Source of the DNA: Marinilactibacillus sp. Marseille-P9653
GTDB taxonomy: Bacteria; Bacillota; Bacilli; Lactobacillales; Carnobacteriaceae_A
Length of the DNA: 64,000 nt
Assembly (NCBI RefSeq): GCF_916618885.1
Contig: NZ_CAKAKH010000001.1
Location: 372,001-436,000 of the forward strand
Reading direction: 5' to 3'
In this document: in pieces, positions 1 to 7,995 of the stretch
Layout: each line of letters begins with the position of its first letter
How positions within the stretch are numbered: the first letter of the stretch is position 1
Position numbers and translations under genes: made by a program
The notes under the pieces: model-generated
What the model was told of the DNA's origin: nothing
Seen by the model: the letters and a program-made list of their open reading frames with translations, nothing else
The model's database searches: none

Positions 1-1062
1 TACCATACTCAAACCACTCAAAACAGAGTGAATAACGAATAGGGCAGGCGCGATAAACATAAAGGAGAATTCAATCGGTTCTGTTACACCAGCAATAAAT
101 GAAGTAAAGACTGCTGGAATTAAAATCGCTTTTGCTTTCGCTTTGTTTTCAGGTTTAGCTGTTTGGTACATAGCCAAGCAAGCACCGACTAGACCAAACA
201 TTTTTGAGATCCCACGAGCATCCCAGATGACACTTTCAGATAGAACACGGATAGATGGATCAGCCATCTCAGCAAAGTAAATATTGCGGGCACCTTCAAA
301 AACTTCGCCACCAATTTCAGCGACACCACCAAGTGATGTATATAAGAAAGGTGTGTAAATCAAGTGGTGCAATCCAGTTGGAATGAGTAATCGTTCAAGT
401 GTACCGTATAAGAACAAACCAAAGTTTCCGGTTTGATTGATAAATGTACCAGTAGAGTCAATACCTGATTGAATAACTGGCCAAACGTAACTCATTAAAA
501 TAGCAGATATGACTACAATAGGAATGAGAACAATAAATACGAATCTTGATCCACCATAAATTTGAAAGGCATTGTCAAATTCTTTATCAGCGAACATATT
601 GTGAATAATAGCCGTCACAACACCGAGAATAATACCTAAAAAGACGCCCATATCCAGTACTTGAACACCTAATACCATCGCTTGTCCAGAACCTCTTAAT
701 GCTTCAGGATCGACAAGCAGCTCATTGAAGAGTAAAAAGTTATTCATCGCATAGATGAAAACCAAGAAGCCGAGTAGTGCTGTAAAACCAGCTTCTGCTT
801 TTTTCTTATCTGCTAGACCTGTTGCAATCCCCACACAGAAAATTAGTCCAAGGTTTGTCAAGATAGAGACCAAAGATCCTGATAAGACAGTTCCAAATCC
901 CATTGTGATCGGATTATCTAGAAACGGAAAAGTTTCAATCAACTGTGCGTTGGTGAAGAGATTCCCAATCGCAATCAGTAAACCGGCAATTGGTAAGATC
1001 AATACGGGGATAAACATCGCTTTTGCAAAGCGCTGCATCCCGTTCATCAATTTGTCTTTCAT
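1..1062 (-). CDS. PTS EIIC permease, alpha-glucoside/glucose family (partial, C-terminus outside window)
   Basis: The first 354 codons of a membrane permease read toward the window start, so the protein is cut at its C-terminal side. The start ATG at 1062 follows a good GGAGG site. The N-terminus (MKDKLMNGMQRFAKAMFIPV) and the later GLHHL and GVTEPIEF motifs mark the EIIC domain of the glucose superfamily, which moves sugar across the membrane and phosphorylates it. The GARNIYFAEMADPSI stretch resembles, from memory, alpha-glucoside-specific EIICB proteins; EIIB would lie beyond position 1. The adjacent RpiR regulators and a cre-like promoter site suggest sugar induction and catabolite repression. 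Family is sure; substrate is inference. Confidence 0.88.
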   Translation of the reverse strand, partial: MKDKLMNGMQRFAKAMFIPVLILPIAGLLIAIGNLFTNAQLIETFPFLDNPITMGFGTVLSGSLVSILTNLGLIFCVGIATGLADKKKAEAGFTALLGFLVFIYAMNNFLLFNELLVDPEALRGSGQAMVLGVQVLDMGVFLGIILGVVTAIIHNMFADKEFDNAFQIYGGSRFVFIVLIPIVVISAILMSYVWPVIQSGIDSTGTFINQTGNFGLFLYGTLERLLIPTGLHHLIYTPFLYTSLGGVAEIGGEVFEGARNIYFAEMADPSIRVLSESVIWDARGISKMFGLVGACLAMYQTAKPENKAKAKAILIPAVFTSFIAGVTEPIEFSFMFIAPALFVIHSVLSGLSMV

Positions 1063-1117
1063 TGTTTTCCTCCAATACGATTTTGTTCATTCTTTTTCAG
1101 TTCAGTACGAAAATGAA

Positions 1118-1180
1118 TAAGAATGACCTTTGTTACGAGTAGTATAACGTGTAAGCGGTTATAGTGTTAGCGTTTTACAC
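1118..1180 (-). promoter_or_regulatory. PTS gene promoter with cre-like operators
   Basis: Reading leftwards there is a -10-like TATACT (about 1141-1146) preceded by TGTAAGCGGTTATA at 1150-1163 on the plus strand, which matches 13 of 14 positions of the CcpA cre consensus TGWAANCGNTNWCA. A second cre-like inverted element (GTGTTAGCG/TTTTACAC) sits next to it at 1164-1180. Overlap with the promoter core suggests catabolite repression of the PTS gene. Confidence 0.55.
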
Positions 1181-1186
1181 ACAAAA

Positions 1187-1222
1187 GAAACGTGTTTCCT
1201 GATTGGGAAACACGTTTCATAA
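1187..1222 (-). terminator. Rho-independent terminator after RpiR regulator
   Basis: GAAACGTGTTTCC and its complement GGAAACACGTTTC form a near-perfect hairpin just past the stop codon at 1228. On the minus strand it runs into a T-rich stretch, so it should end the two-regulator transcript before the PTS promoter. Confidence 0.7.
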
Positions 1223-1227
1223 AATGA

Positions 1228-1983
1228 TCAAGTATTTGATTGATTCAGATACTGTTCTACAATGGATTCAAAGGACAAGAGCACACCGGGGAAAAACAAG
1301 TTCGGTAACATATTGCGGTCATCTAATTTATGGAAATCGTAAACTTGTATATTCAAATCTGACAATAGACCAATTCGGTTCTCGATTTCTCGAGTAAAAG
1401 AAACTGTGTAAATATTGGCTTCTTTTGCAGTTTGTAGCTTCTGGTAAACTTGTTTTGTTTCACCAGATTTAGACACAACGATCATGGCTCCAATATCCTC
1501 TAAATTGTTCTCAAAGACCCCAATGGAGTCAGAACCGCTAGCTAATATGGCTTTTCTACCGAGTACGAGTAATTTTTTGTAAATATATTCCGCTGTGATC
1601 TGTGAAAATCCAGTGGCATAGATAAAAATGTATTGATTCTTCAAGAGTAGTACGTTATCGATAAATTGTTGCGTCGTCTCGGTTGAGCAGTTTCGGATAA
1701 TCGATTTCAAATCGGTGCTTAAAATCGTTTCTTCTGAATCAACAGAACTATACTCTACTTTTTTTATAATTGGTAACAAAGAATAATACATATCTGTAAA
1801 ACCTGTATACCCTAATTTTTTAGATAAACGAATAACGGAGGCAGGTGAGGTGAAAGTAGCTTTTGCCAAAGCTCGGACACCCATGTCTTGGACAGTATCG
1901 ATATGTTCAATAAAGTACTTGAAAATTTCTTCTTCAAGAGAAGTTAAATGCTTTTCAGACGTTAATTTATTTAAATCCATCAT
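1228..1983 (-). CDS. MurR/RpiR-family transcriptional regulator (adjacent to PTS gene)
   Basis: The 251-residue protein has an N-terminal RpiR helix-turn-helix (about 1-75, with GVRALAKATFTSPASVIRLSKKLGY) and a C-terminal SIS sugar-phosphate-binding domain (about 105-235, with IYATGFSQITAEYI and VSKSGETKQVYQ). Such proteins sense phosphosugars and control nearby catabolic genes. A GGAG site precedes the ATG. It lies 18 bp behind a second RpiR gene on the same strand, so the two are probably co-transcribed, and it is next to the PTS permease, its likely target. Ligand unknown. Confidence 0.85.
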   Translation of the reverse strand: MMDLNKLTSEKHLTSLEEEIFKYFIEHIDTVQDMGVRALAKATFTSPASVIRLSKKLGYTGFTDMYYSLLPIIKKVEYSSVDSEETILSTDLKSIIRNCSTETTQQFIDNVLLLKNQYIFIYATGFSQITAEYIYKKLLVLGRKAILASGSDSIGVFENNLEDIGAMIVVSKSGETKQVYQKLQTAKEANIYTVSFTREIENRIGLLSDLNIQVYDFHKLDDRNMLPNLFFPGVLLSFESIVEQYLNQSNT

Positions 1984-2001
1984 GGGTAGACTCCTCTACT
2001 G

Positions 2002-2853
2002 TTATATTCTACGATTCTGTATGGCTTTACGGACTTTAGTGATTGAGGCTTTTCCTTTTTCTTCTATTTGCATCATAATGCTGACGTAAAGCGCATCTAA
2101 AAGACTGAGTTGCGCAATTCTTGAGGAGAGCGCTTCAGAGCGATAGTCTGTTTCTTCGGACAATGTGTGTAAAGCATAATCGACTTGATCATTTAAAGGG
2201 GATTGCGTAAAGCTTGTTATCCCAATGGTTGGAACATTATTCTGCTTGAAAATATCTACCAATTCCAGAATATCTTTTGAGTGACCGGTGTGAGAAATCA
2301 GAATGGCCGCATCTGAAGAAGTCAGTTGTGAGGCAGACATCAATTGCATGTGTGCATCAATTTGCGCAGAAACGGATAGACCGGTACGAATCAATTTATG
2401 GTACCCATCAAGTGCAATGACGTTGGATCCCCCGAAACCGAACAGTTCTATTCTGTTTGCATGAAGGAGCACATCAATTGCTTGTTTGAATTGGGCTTCG
2501 TCTAGAACGGTCAACGTGTCTTCAAGTGTTTTTATGTTGGATTCAAACACTTTTCTAATAATGGTACGAGAATCATCATCGACAGACAAATGCTCGTGAA
2601 TATCTTGAAGTGTCTCTGTTTGTTCAGAAGCTAAGGCGATTTTCATATCTTGAAAGCCATTATACTGGATTCTTTTACAAAATCGGAAGACCGTCGAATC
2701 CGCTAAATGAGTGTCCGCGGCAATTTGAGTAATCGTTCCGTGAATAATTTTTTCAGGATGATTTAAAATATAATTAGCCAATCGTTTTTCCTTTTCACTG
2801 AATGAGGCATAAAGTGACCGGATTCTAATTTTACAGCTCTGAGTAGGTGTCAT
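2002..2853 (-). CDS. MurR/RpiR-family transcriptional regulator (divergent from gnd-gntK)
   Basis: The 283-residue protein has the canonical RpiR layout: HTH at about 1-80 (ITQIAADTHLADSTVFRFCKRI) and SIS domain at about 125-260 (IELFGFGGSNVIALDGYHKL, ILISHTGHSKDILELV). An AAAGGAG ribosome site stands before the ATG. It is transcribed divergently from the 6-phosphogluconate dehydrogenase and gluconate kinase genes, the classical position for their regulator, so 6-phosphogluconate or a related phosphosugar is a reasonable but unproven effector. It shares a transcript with the RpiR gene downstream. Confidence 0.85.
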   Translation of the reverse strand: MTPTQSCKIRIRSLYASFSEKEKRLANYILNHPEKIIHGTITQIAADTHLADSTVFRFCKRIQYNGFQDMKIALASEQTETLQDIHEHLSVDDDSRTIIRKVFESNIKTLEDTLTVLDEAQFKQAIDVLLHANRIELFGFGGSNVIALDGYHKLIRTGLSVSAQIDAHMQLMSASQLTSSDAAILISHTGHSKDILELVDIFKQNNVPTIGITSFTQSPLNDQVDYALHTLSEETDYRSEALSSRIAQLSLLDALYVSIMMQIEEKGKASITKVRKAIQNRRI

Positions 2854-2931
2854 GAATTCGTTAACTCCTTTATGGATTGTAGTTCTATTATAAATAGAAA
2901 CAACAAGAAAGAAAATATTTTTATATTAAAC

Positions 2932-2960
2932 TTGAATAAAATAATATTCTTTTATATACT
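2932..2960 (+). promoter_or_regulatory. Promoter of gnd with overlapping palindrome
   Basis: TTGAAT (2932-2937) and TATACT (2955-2960) are separated by 17 bp, a near-ideal sigma-A promoter. The inverted repeat GAATA-N6-TATTC (2934-2949) overlaps the -35 and spacer, where a bound RpiR protein would block polymerase. Confidence 0.6.
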
Positions 2961-2996
2961 AACGGTGTGAAATATATTTCCTTGGAGGGTGAAGAT

Positions 2997-3899
2997 ATGA
3001 AATTAGCAATTATGGGATTAGGAAAAATGGGATTCAATTTAATGCAAAATGCGATCAAACAAAACCACGAAGTTGTAGCTTATGATATCCATTTAGATCA
3101 AGTGAAACAGGCGGAAGAAAAAGGAGCCTACGGAGCAGAAACAATAGAAGAGATGATCAGACATTTGGATGAGCAGAAAATCATCTGGATGATGGTTCCT
3201 TCAGGTGACATTACAGAAAACTTGATCACTGAATTAACCCCTCATTTGAGTGAAGGAGATATATTAATTGATGGTGGAAATAGTCACTACAAAGATACGG
3301 TTAGAAGATACTCCAAGCTCGCTGAAAAAGGTATTTCCTATATCGATGTCGGTACAAGCGGAGGAATGGAAGGTGCTTTAGAGGGCGCCTGCATGATGAT
3401 TGGCGGAGACCGACTTGTTTTCGAAAAACTAGAACCGCTATTTAAAAATCTATCCGTAGAAAATGGTTACCTCTATACGGGAGAATCTGGTAGTGGGCAC
3501 TTTCTTAAAATGATTCACAATGGAATTGAATATGGAATGATGCAATCAATTAGTGAGGGATTCGATATTTTAGAAAAAAGTCCTTATGATTTTGACCATG
3601 AAAAAGTAGCTCGCGTATGGAATCATGGTTCTGTTATTCGCTCTTGGCTAATGGAATTGATGGAATCAGCTTTCTCTGAAGATCCTAAATTAGATCAAAT
3701 CAAAGGTGTTGTTCAGGCATCAGGAGAAGGTAAATGGACAGTGGAAACAGCGATGGAACTAGAAACGGCAGCACCAGTCATTGCATTGTCACTCATGATG
3801 CGAAACCGCTCTTTAGAAACGGATTCGTTTAGTGGGAAAGTGGTCGCTTCTTTAAGGAATCAGTTTGGTGGACATGCGGTAGAAAAACAACAAGATTAA
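2997..3899 (+). CDS. gnd: 6-phosphogluconate dehydrogenase, decarboxylating (short YqeC/GndA-like form)
   Basis: This cytoplasmic enzyme would oxidise and decarboxylate 6-phosphogluconate to ribulose 5-phosphate. Visible motifs are the Rossmann start (MKLAIMGLGKMG), the substrate loop DGGNSHYKDT, the DVGTSGG segment and the catalytic KMIHNGIEYGMMQ. At 300 residues it matches the short form rather than the ~470-residue classic enzyme. The ATG at 2997 is preferred over an upstream in-frame ATG at 2967 because GGAGGG lies just before it. With the gluconate kinase downstream it makes a route from gluconate to the pentose phosphate pathway. Confidence 0.88.
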   Translation: MKLAIMGLGKMGFNLMQNAIKQNHEVVAYDIHLDQVKQAEEKGAYGAETIEEMIRHLDEQKIIWMMVPSGDITENLITELTPHLSEGDILIDGGNSHYKDTVRRYSKLAEKGISYIDVGTSGGMEGALEGACMMIGGDRLVFEKLEPLFKNLSVENGYLYTGESGSGHFLKMIHNGIEYGMMQSISEGFDILEKSPYDFDHEKVARVWNHGSVIRSWLMELMESAFSEDPKLDQIKGVVQASGEGKWTVETAMELETAAPVIALSLMMRNRSLETDSFSGKVVASLRNQFGGHAVEKQQD

Positions 3900-3918
3900 T
3901 GAAAACGGATTAATCTTG
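3891..3918 (+). terminator. Hairpin overlapping the gnd stop codon
   Basis: CAAGATTAAT and ATTAATCTTG are perfect 10-bp inverted arms around an 8-bp loop. Only a short T-rich stretch follows, so it may be a weak terminator or an mRNA-end stabiliser. Confidence 0.4.
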
Positions 3919-3920
3919 AT

Positions 3921-3949
3921 TTGTGTTCACTTAGAATCAGGGGTATAGT
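3921..3949 (+). promoter_or_regulatory. Probable promoter of gluconate kinase gene
   Basis: TTGTGT (3921-3926), a 17-bp spacer and TATAGT (3944-3949) form a plausible sigma-A promoter directly after the gnd hairpin, so the kinase may be transcribed from its own start as well as by read-through. Confidence 0.4.
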
Positions 3950-4009
3950 TATACATGAAATCAAGTAATCAGTAGTCATATTGAATTGCATTTGGAAAGG
4001 AAAGTCAGT

Positions 4010-5551
4010 GTGGACACATATATGATGGGTGTCGATTTGGGGACAACAAGTACAAAAGCTGTCCTATTCGATCAAAAAGGTAAAGTCAGAAGTCAGTCTA
4101 CGGTAGAGTACCCTTTAAACGTACCAGAACCGGGAGCGGCTGTTCAAGATCCAACAGAAATACTAGAAGCTGTAAAACGTTCCATCAAAGAAGTCATGGA
4201 TAGAAGCAGGATTTCCAAAAAGTCATTGAAGCTCATTTCGTTTAGTGCTGCCATGCATAGCTTGATTGCGATCGATGATAAAGGATTACCTTTGACCCCT
4301 TCAATCACTTGGGCGGATCAAAGAAGTGAACCTTACGCAGAAGAAATCAAAAGTCAAACTGGATTAGAACTCTATAAAAAAACCGGTACACCAATTCACC
4401 CGATGTCTCCATTAACGAATATTTTGTGGATCAGAAAAGATCAACCAGAGATTTTTAAACGGACAGCTAAATTTATCGGGATAAAAGAATATGTCTTCAA
4501 TGTATTTTTTAAGGAATATGTTGTTGATCACTCCATTGCTTCCGCAACAGGATTACTCAATATTTATACGCTCGATTGGGACAAAGAAGCTTTAGAAATT
4601 GCAGGGATCGATTCGGATTATTTATCTCGACTCGTTTCGACAACGACACAGTTTAAGGGGCTCAATTCAGATCTTGCGGACGAAATGGGGATTGATCTTG
4701 AAGTGCCTTTTGTCATTGGAGCAAATGATGGCTGCCTAGCAAACTTAGGGGTAGATGCCGTTATGCCAGGAGAAGTTGCGATTACGATTGGGACAAGTGG
4801 GGCAATCAGAACCGTTACAGACAAGCCGATTACAGATGAAAAAGGGAGGACCTTCTGTTATGCGCTGACAGAAAACCACTGGGTCATCGGCGGTCCCGTT
4901 AATAATGGTGGAATGGTATTGAGATGGTTAAGAGATGAGTTTTGCGCTGAAGAAGTACAACAGGCAAAAGCGCTGAATCAAAACCCGTATGACCTGATTA
5001 CAGACCAAATTGACCAAGTAACTGCAGGGTCTGAAGGCTTATTGTTTCACCCTTACTTATCAGGAGAAAGAGCCCCTTCTTGGAATGCAAATGCTAGAGG
5101 ATCTTTTTTCGGACTGGCGATGCACCATAAGCGTGACCACATGATGCGTGCGGTCCTTGAAGGGATCAATATGAATATGTATATGGTCTTGCTGGCGCTA
5201 GAAGAATTGATTGGAACACCAAAAGAAGTTCGTGCTACCGGGGGATTCGCCCATTCAAAAGTTTGGAGACAAATGGTCGCAGATATCTTTGGGCATGAAG
5301 TGCATGTTCCAGAAACAGTAGAAAGTGCCTGCTTAGGTGCAGCCATTTTAGGATTATTTGCGATTGGAGAAATCGATGATCTTTCTGAAGTGAAGAAAAT
5401 GGTGAAGACAAAATCAATCAATCACCCGGATAAAGAAAAAGGACTCGTCTATAAAGAGTTATTACCCATATTCATCCGACTAAGTCGATTATACGAGCAA
5501 GAGTATCAGTCAGTTGTAGCGTTTCAGAATAAATATACAAAAACGGAATGA
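4010..5551 (+). CDS. gntK: Gluconate kinase (FGGY family)
   Basis: An FGGY carbohydrate kinase with the N-terminal phosphate-binding motif MGVDLGTTSTK, the substrate region ITWADQRSE, and C-terminal ATPase motifs (AITIGTSGAIR, GGFAHSKVWRQMVADIFG). It would phosphorylate D-gluconate to 6-phosphogluconate, the substrate of the upstream dehydrogenase. The frame opens with TTG at 3986, but GTG at 4010 lies 8 bp behind GGAAAGGA and gives 513 residues, the length I recall for Bacillus GntK. No gluconate permease gene lies in the window. Other FGGY substrates cannot be fully excluded, but the neighbour makes gluconate most likely. Confidence 0.82.
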   Translation: MDTYMMGVDLGTTSTKAVLFDQKGKVRSQSTVEYPLNVPEPGAAVQDPTEILEAVKRSIKEVMDRSRISKKSLKLISFSAAMHSLIAIDDKGLPLTPSITWADQRSEPYAEEIKSQTGLELYKKTGTPIHPMSPLTNILWIRKDQPEIFKRTAKFIGIKEYVFNVFFKEYVVDHSIASATGLLNIYTLDWDKEALEIAGIDSDYLSRLVSTTTQFKGLNSDLADEMGIDLEVPFVIGANDGCLANLGVDAVMPGEVAITIGTSGAIRTVTDKPITDEKGRTFCYALTENHWVIGGPVNNGGMVLRWLRDEFCAEEVQQAKALNQNPYDLITDQIDQVTAGSEGLLFHPYLSGERAPSWNANARGSFFGLAMHHKRDHMMRAVLEGINMNMYMVLLALEELIGTPKEVRATGGFAHSKVWRQMVADIFGHEVHVPETVESACLGAAILGLFAIGEIDDLSEVKKMVKTKSINHPDKEKGLVYKELLPIFIRLSRLYEQEYQSVVAFQNKYTKTE

Positions 5552-5659
5552 GTTTAGTTATAGTCCGAGTCATGTAAAACAACTGTATAGATTGGGTAAA
5601 TACCTTTATTGAGGGATTTCTTTATGCTATGTTTAAAGTAGTTTAAAGGAGGGAATTGA

Positions 5660-5962
5660 ATGCTTTGGATGATTTTACCATTAACTGTATCTTTAATTTT
5701 GACGGTTGTATTATCTGTGGTTTATCGTGACCGTGAAAAGACAGATAAAGGGTTTCGGTTTACCTATTTTGGATTATCATACAGAAGAAAATTTATTCGA
5801 ACATTGTGGATTACGCCTGTTCTAGCACTGATAGTCTGGTTTATCAGTTATAATAATGTATGGCCGCAGACAATCAGCATACTTCTCGTCGCTTTACTCA
5901 TCATTACGCAGTTAGCACAATTAGGCTACAACTACTACAAGATGAAACAAACAGAAGAATAA
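5660..5962 (+). CDS. Small integral membrane protein of unknown function
   Basis: A 100-residue protein with three hydrophobic segments (about 3-20, 49-64 and 70-90) and a basic loop with RRKFIRTLW between the first two. A strong AAAGGAGG site precedes the ATG and a terminator follows, so it is likely a single-gene unit. I recognise no domain. It lies 108 bp behind the gluconate kinase gene, too far to infer coupling. Confidence 0.65.
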   Translation: MLWMILPLTVSLILTVVLSVVYRDREKTDKGFRFTYFGLSYRRKFIRTLWITPVLALIVWFISYNNVWPQTISILLVALLIITQLAQLGYNYYKMKQTEE

Positions 5963-5970
5963 GCATTACA

Positions 5971-6015
5971 TAGAGAGCCTTTCGAGAGAATTATTTCATC
6001 GAAGGGCTCTTTTAG
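5971..6015 (+). terminator. Rho-independent terminator
   Basis: GAGCCTTTCGA and TCGAAGGGCTC are the arms of a hairpin followed by TTTT, directly after the small membrane protein gene. Confidence 0.65.
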
Positions 6016-6079
6016 TCCTCATTAAGATTGGAAATTGCCTGTAGATAGATATTCTATAGTTTGAATAACTAAATCGGGG

Positions 6080-6117
6080 GTAAGAGCTTTCGCTAATGGC
6101 GAGAGTTCTTCTTTGTA
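6080..6117 (+). terminator. Second hairpin, terminator-like
   Basis: AAGAGCTTTCGC and GGCGAGAGTTCTT pair around a four-base loop and are followed by CTTTG. It insulates the maltose locus from upstream genes. The rest of the 5963-6283 gap holds the operator and promoter listed next. Confidence 0.45.
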
Positions 6118-6173
6118 CTTATCAAATTTCACAAAGGAATCTTAAGTATTGTTTTCTTTTATTTTAAAAATAT

Positions 6174-6227
6174 GATACCGGTAACATGAGGAAAAGTATT
6201 GAACGAATACTAAACACAGATTAAGAT
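6174..6227 (+). promoter_or_regulatory. MalR-type operator and promoter of the glucosidase-malT-mapP operon
   Basis: The operator GATACCGGTAAC (6174-6185) has the central CG and dyad of LacI-family sites. It lies 13 bp upstream of TTGAAC (6199-6204), which is 17 bp from TAAGAT (6222-6227). The same operator-to-promoter spacing recurs before the genes at 13427 and 18918. Confidence 0.7.
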
Positions 6228-6283
6228 TAGAGCTATTGTGATTGAAATAGAAAGAGTGATTAGATTATGGAGTGGCTAAATTA

Positions 6284-7984
6284 ATGAAGAAACAATGGTG
6301 GAAAAAAGCGGTAGCGTATCAAATTTATCCGCGAAGTTTTTATGATTCAAACGGAGATGGCATAGGAGATTTGAGAGGTATACTGGAAAAACTGGATTAC
6401 ATCAAAGAGTTGGGAATTGATGTGATATGGGTAAGCCCAGTGTATGAATCACCTAATGATGATAATGGGTATGACATCAGTAACTATCACAGTATTATGT
6501 CGGAATTTGGGACAATGTCTGACTTTGATGAATTGCTGGATGAAGTACATAAGCGTGGAATGAAAATTATTATGGATTTAGTTATCAATCATACGTCAGA
6601 TGAACATGAGTGGTTTATCGAATCGCGTTCATCGAAGAAGAACCCATATCGTGATTTTTATATCTGGCATCCGGCCAAGCCCGATGGTACAGAAATCAAT
6701 AATTGGGAGTCGATTTTCGGAGGATCAGTCTGGGAATTAGACGAACATACTAATGAGTACTACATGCATGTGTTTTCCAAGAAACAACCGGATTTAAACT
6801 GGGAGAACTCTAAAGTAAGAGAGCATCTCTACGCGATGGTTAACTGGTGGTTAGACAAAGGAATAGATGGCTTCAGAGTGGATGCTATTTCACACATCAA
6901 AAAAAGAAAGGGTTATCCTAATATGCCGAATCCTTTAAATAAGGATTATGTACCCTCTTTTGACGGACATATGAACCAGCCAGGTATTGATCTATTTTTG
7001 TCTGAGTTTGCAGAAAAGACTATTAAAAATTATAATGTCATGACGGTTGGCGAAGCCAATGGCGTAACAGTTGAAGACGCGGACCGCTGGGTAGGAGAAG
7101 AAAAAGGCTATTTTGATATGATTTTCCAGTTTGAACATCTCGGTCTTTGGGGAGCAAGTGGTGAAGGACTAAACCTTAAAGAATTAAAAGAAGTCATGAC
7201 TAGATGGCAAAAAGGACTTGACGGACGTGGATGGAATGCTTTGTTTATAGAAAATCATGATCTAGCGAGAAGTGTATCTACTTGGGGAAATGACGCGGAT
7301 TTAAGAAAAACATCTGCAAAAGCCTTGGCAACCTTTTACTTTTTTATGCAAGGAACACCTTTTATTTATCAGGGTCAGGAAATTGGTATGACGAATGTGC
7401 AGTTTGACTCAATTGAAGAGTACAACGATGTTGGCATGATCAACTTATATGAAATTGAAACTAAGAACGGAGCGTCTCACGAAGAAATCATGGCATATAT
7501 TTGGAAGAACGGACGAGATAATTCACGTACCCCAATGCAGTGGTCTAATGCACCAGAAGCCGGATTTACTTCAGGAAAACCTTGGATTGGTACGAATCCA
7601 AATTACCCAGATATTAATGTAAAACAAACTTTGAACGATCCTGATTCGATATATCACTACTATAAGAAAATGATTAAGATGCGGAAGAACACCCCTACAT
7701 TGATATTTGGGCATTACGAATTGATTGCGAAAGACCACGAAAAAGTATACGCCTATTTGCGTGTTTATGAGGGAATAGAGTTTGTGATCATAGTTAATTT
7801 ATTTAATGAGTCTACAAAGCTTGATTTAAGTGAAGAACTGGAACTAGGAGAATTAAGGTTAAGTAATTATAGCGTAGTAGACGAGCTGAACGCAGTTATG
7901 ATATTACGTCCATTTGAGGCTAGAGTTTATAAAGTGTCGAAACAAAAAGTTTGGCATGATCCAAACTATTATATTCTTTCGTAA
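6284..7984 (+). CDS. GH13 alpha-glucosidase (oligo-1,6-glucosidase/DexB-like)
   Basis: A 566-residue cytoplasmic GH13 hydrolase acting on alpha-glucosidic bonds of small oligosaccharides. It has a catalytic (beta/alpha)8 barrel with conserved regions DLVINHTS, DGFRVDAISHI (nucleophile Asp), TVGEANGV (acid/base Glu) and FIENHDLARS (stabilising Asp), then a C-terminal beta domain. No signal peptide is present. The GTG at 6272 opens the frame, but the ATG at 6284 follows GGAG and gives the usual MKKQWWKKAVAYQIYPRSF start. It leads an operon with a glucokinase, a PTS permease and a MapP-like phosphatase, so its substrate is probably a dephosphorylated disaccharide such as maltose or isomaltose. 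Exact linkage specificity is not determined. Confidence 0.87.
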   Translation: MKKQWWKKAVAYQIYPRSFYDSNGDGIGDLRGILEKLDYIKELGIDVIWVSPVYESPNDDNGYDISNYHSIMSEFGTMSDFDELLDEVHKRGMKIIMDLVINHTSDEHEWFIESRSSKKNPYRDFYIWHPAKPDGTEINNWESIFGGSVWELDEHTNEYYMHVFSKKQPDLNWENSKVREHLYAMVNWWLDKGIDGFRVDAISHIKKRKGYPNMPNPLNKDYVPSFDGHMNQPGIDLFLSEFAEKTIKNYNVMTVGEANGVTVEDADRWVGEEKGYFDMIFQFEHLGLWGASGEGLNLKELKEVMTRWQKGLDGRGWNALFIENHDLARSVSTWGNDADLRKTSAKALATFYFFMQGTPFIYQGQEIGMTNVQFDSIEEYNDVGMINLYEIETKNGASHEEIMAYIWKNGRDNSRTPMQWSNAPEAGFTSGKPWIGTNPNYPDINVKQTLNDPDSIYHYYKKMIKMRKNTPTLIFGHYELIAKDHEKVYAYLRVYEGIEFVIIVNLFNESTKLDLSEELELGELRLSNYSVVDELNAVMILRPFEARVYKVSKQKVWHDPNYYILS

Positions 7985-7995
7985 AGGAGAAGAAA

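Noticed and set aside
755-1120. Open frame on the plus strand opposite the PTS gene
   Set aside because: It is fully antisense to a clear EIIC gene, has no ribosome site and shows no domain.
2967-2996. Upstream in-frame ATG as start of gnd
   Set aside because: It would place codons directly after the -10 box and has no ribosome site, while GGAGGG precedes the ATG at 2997 that gives the normal N-terminus.
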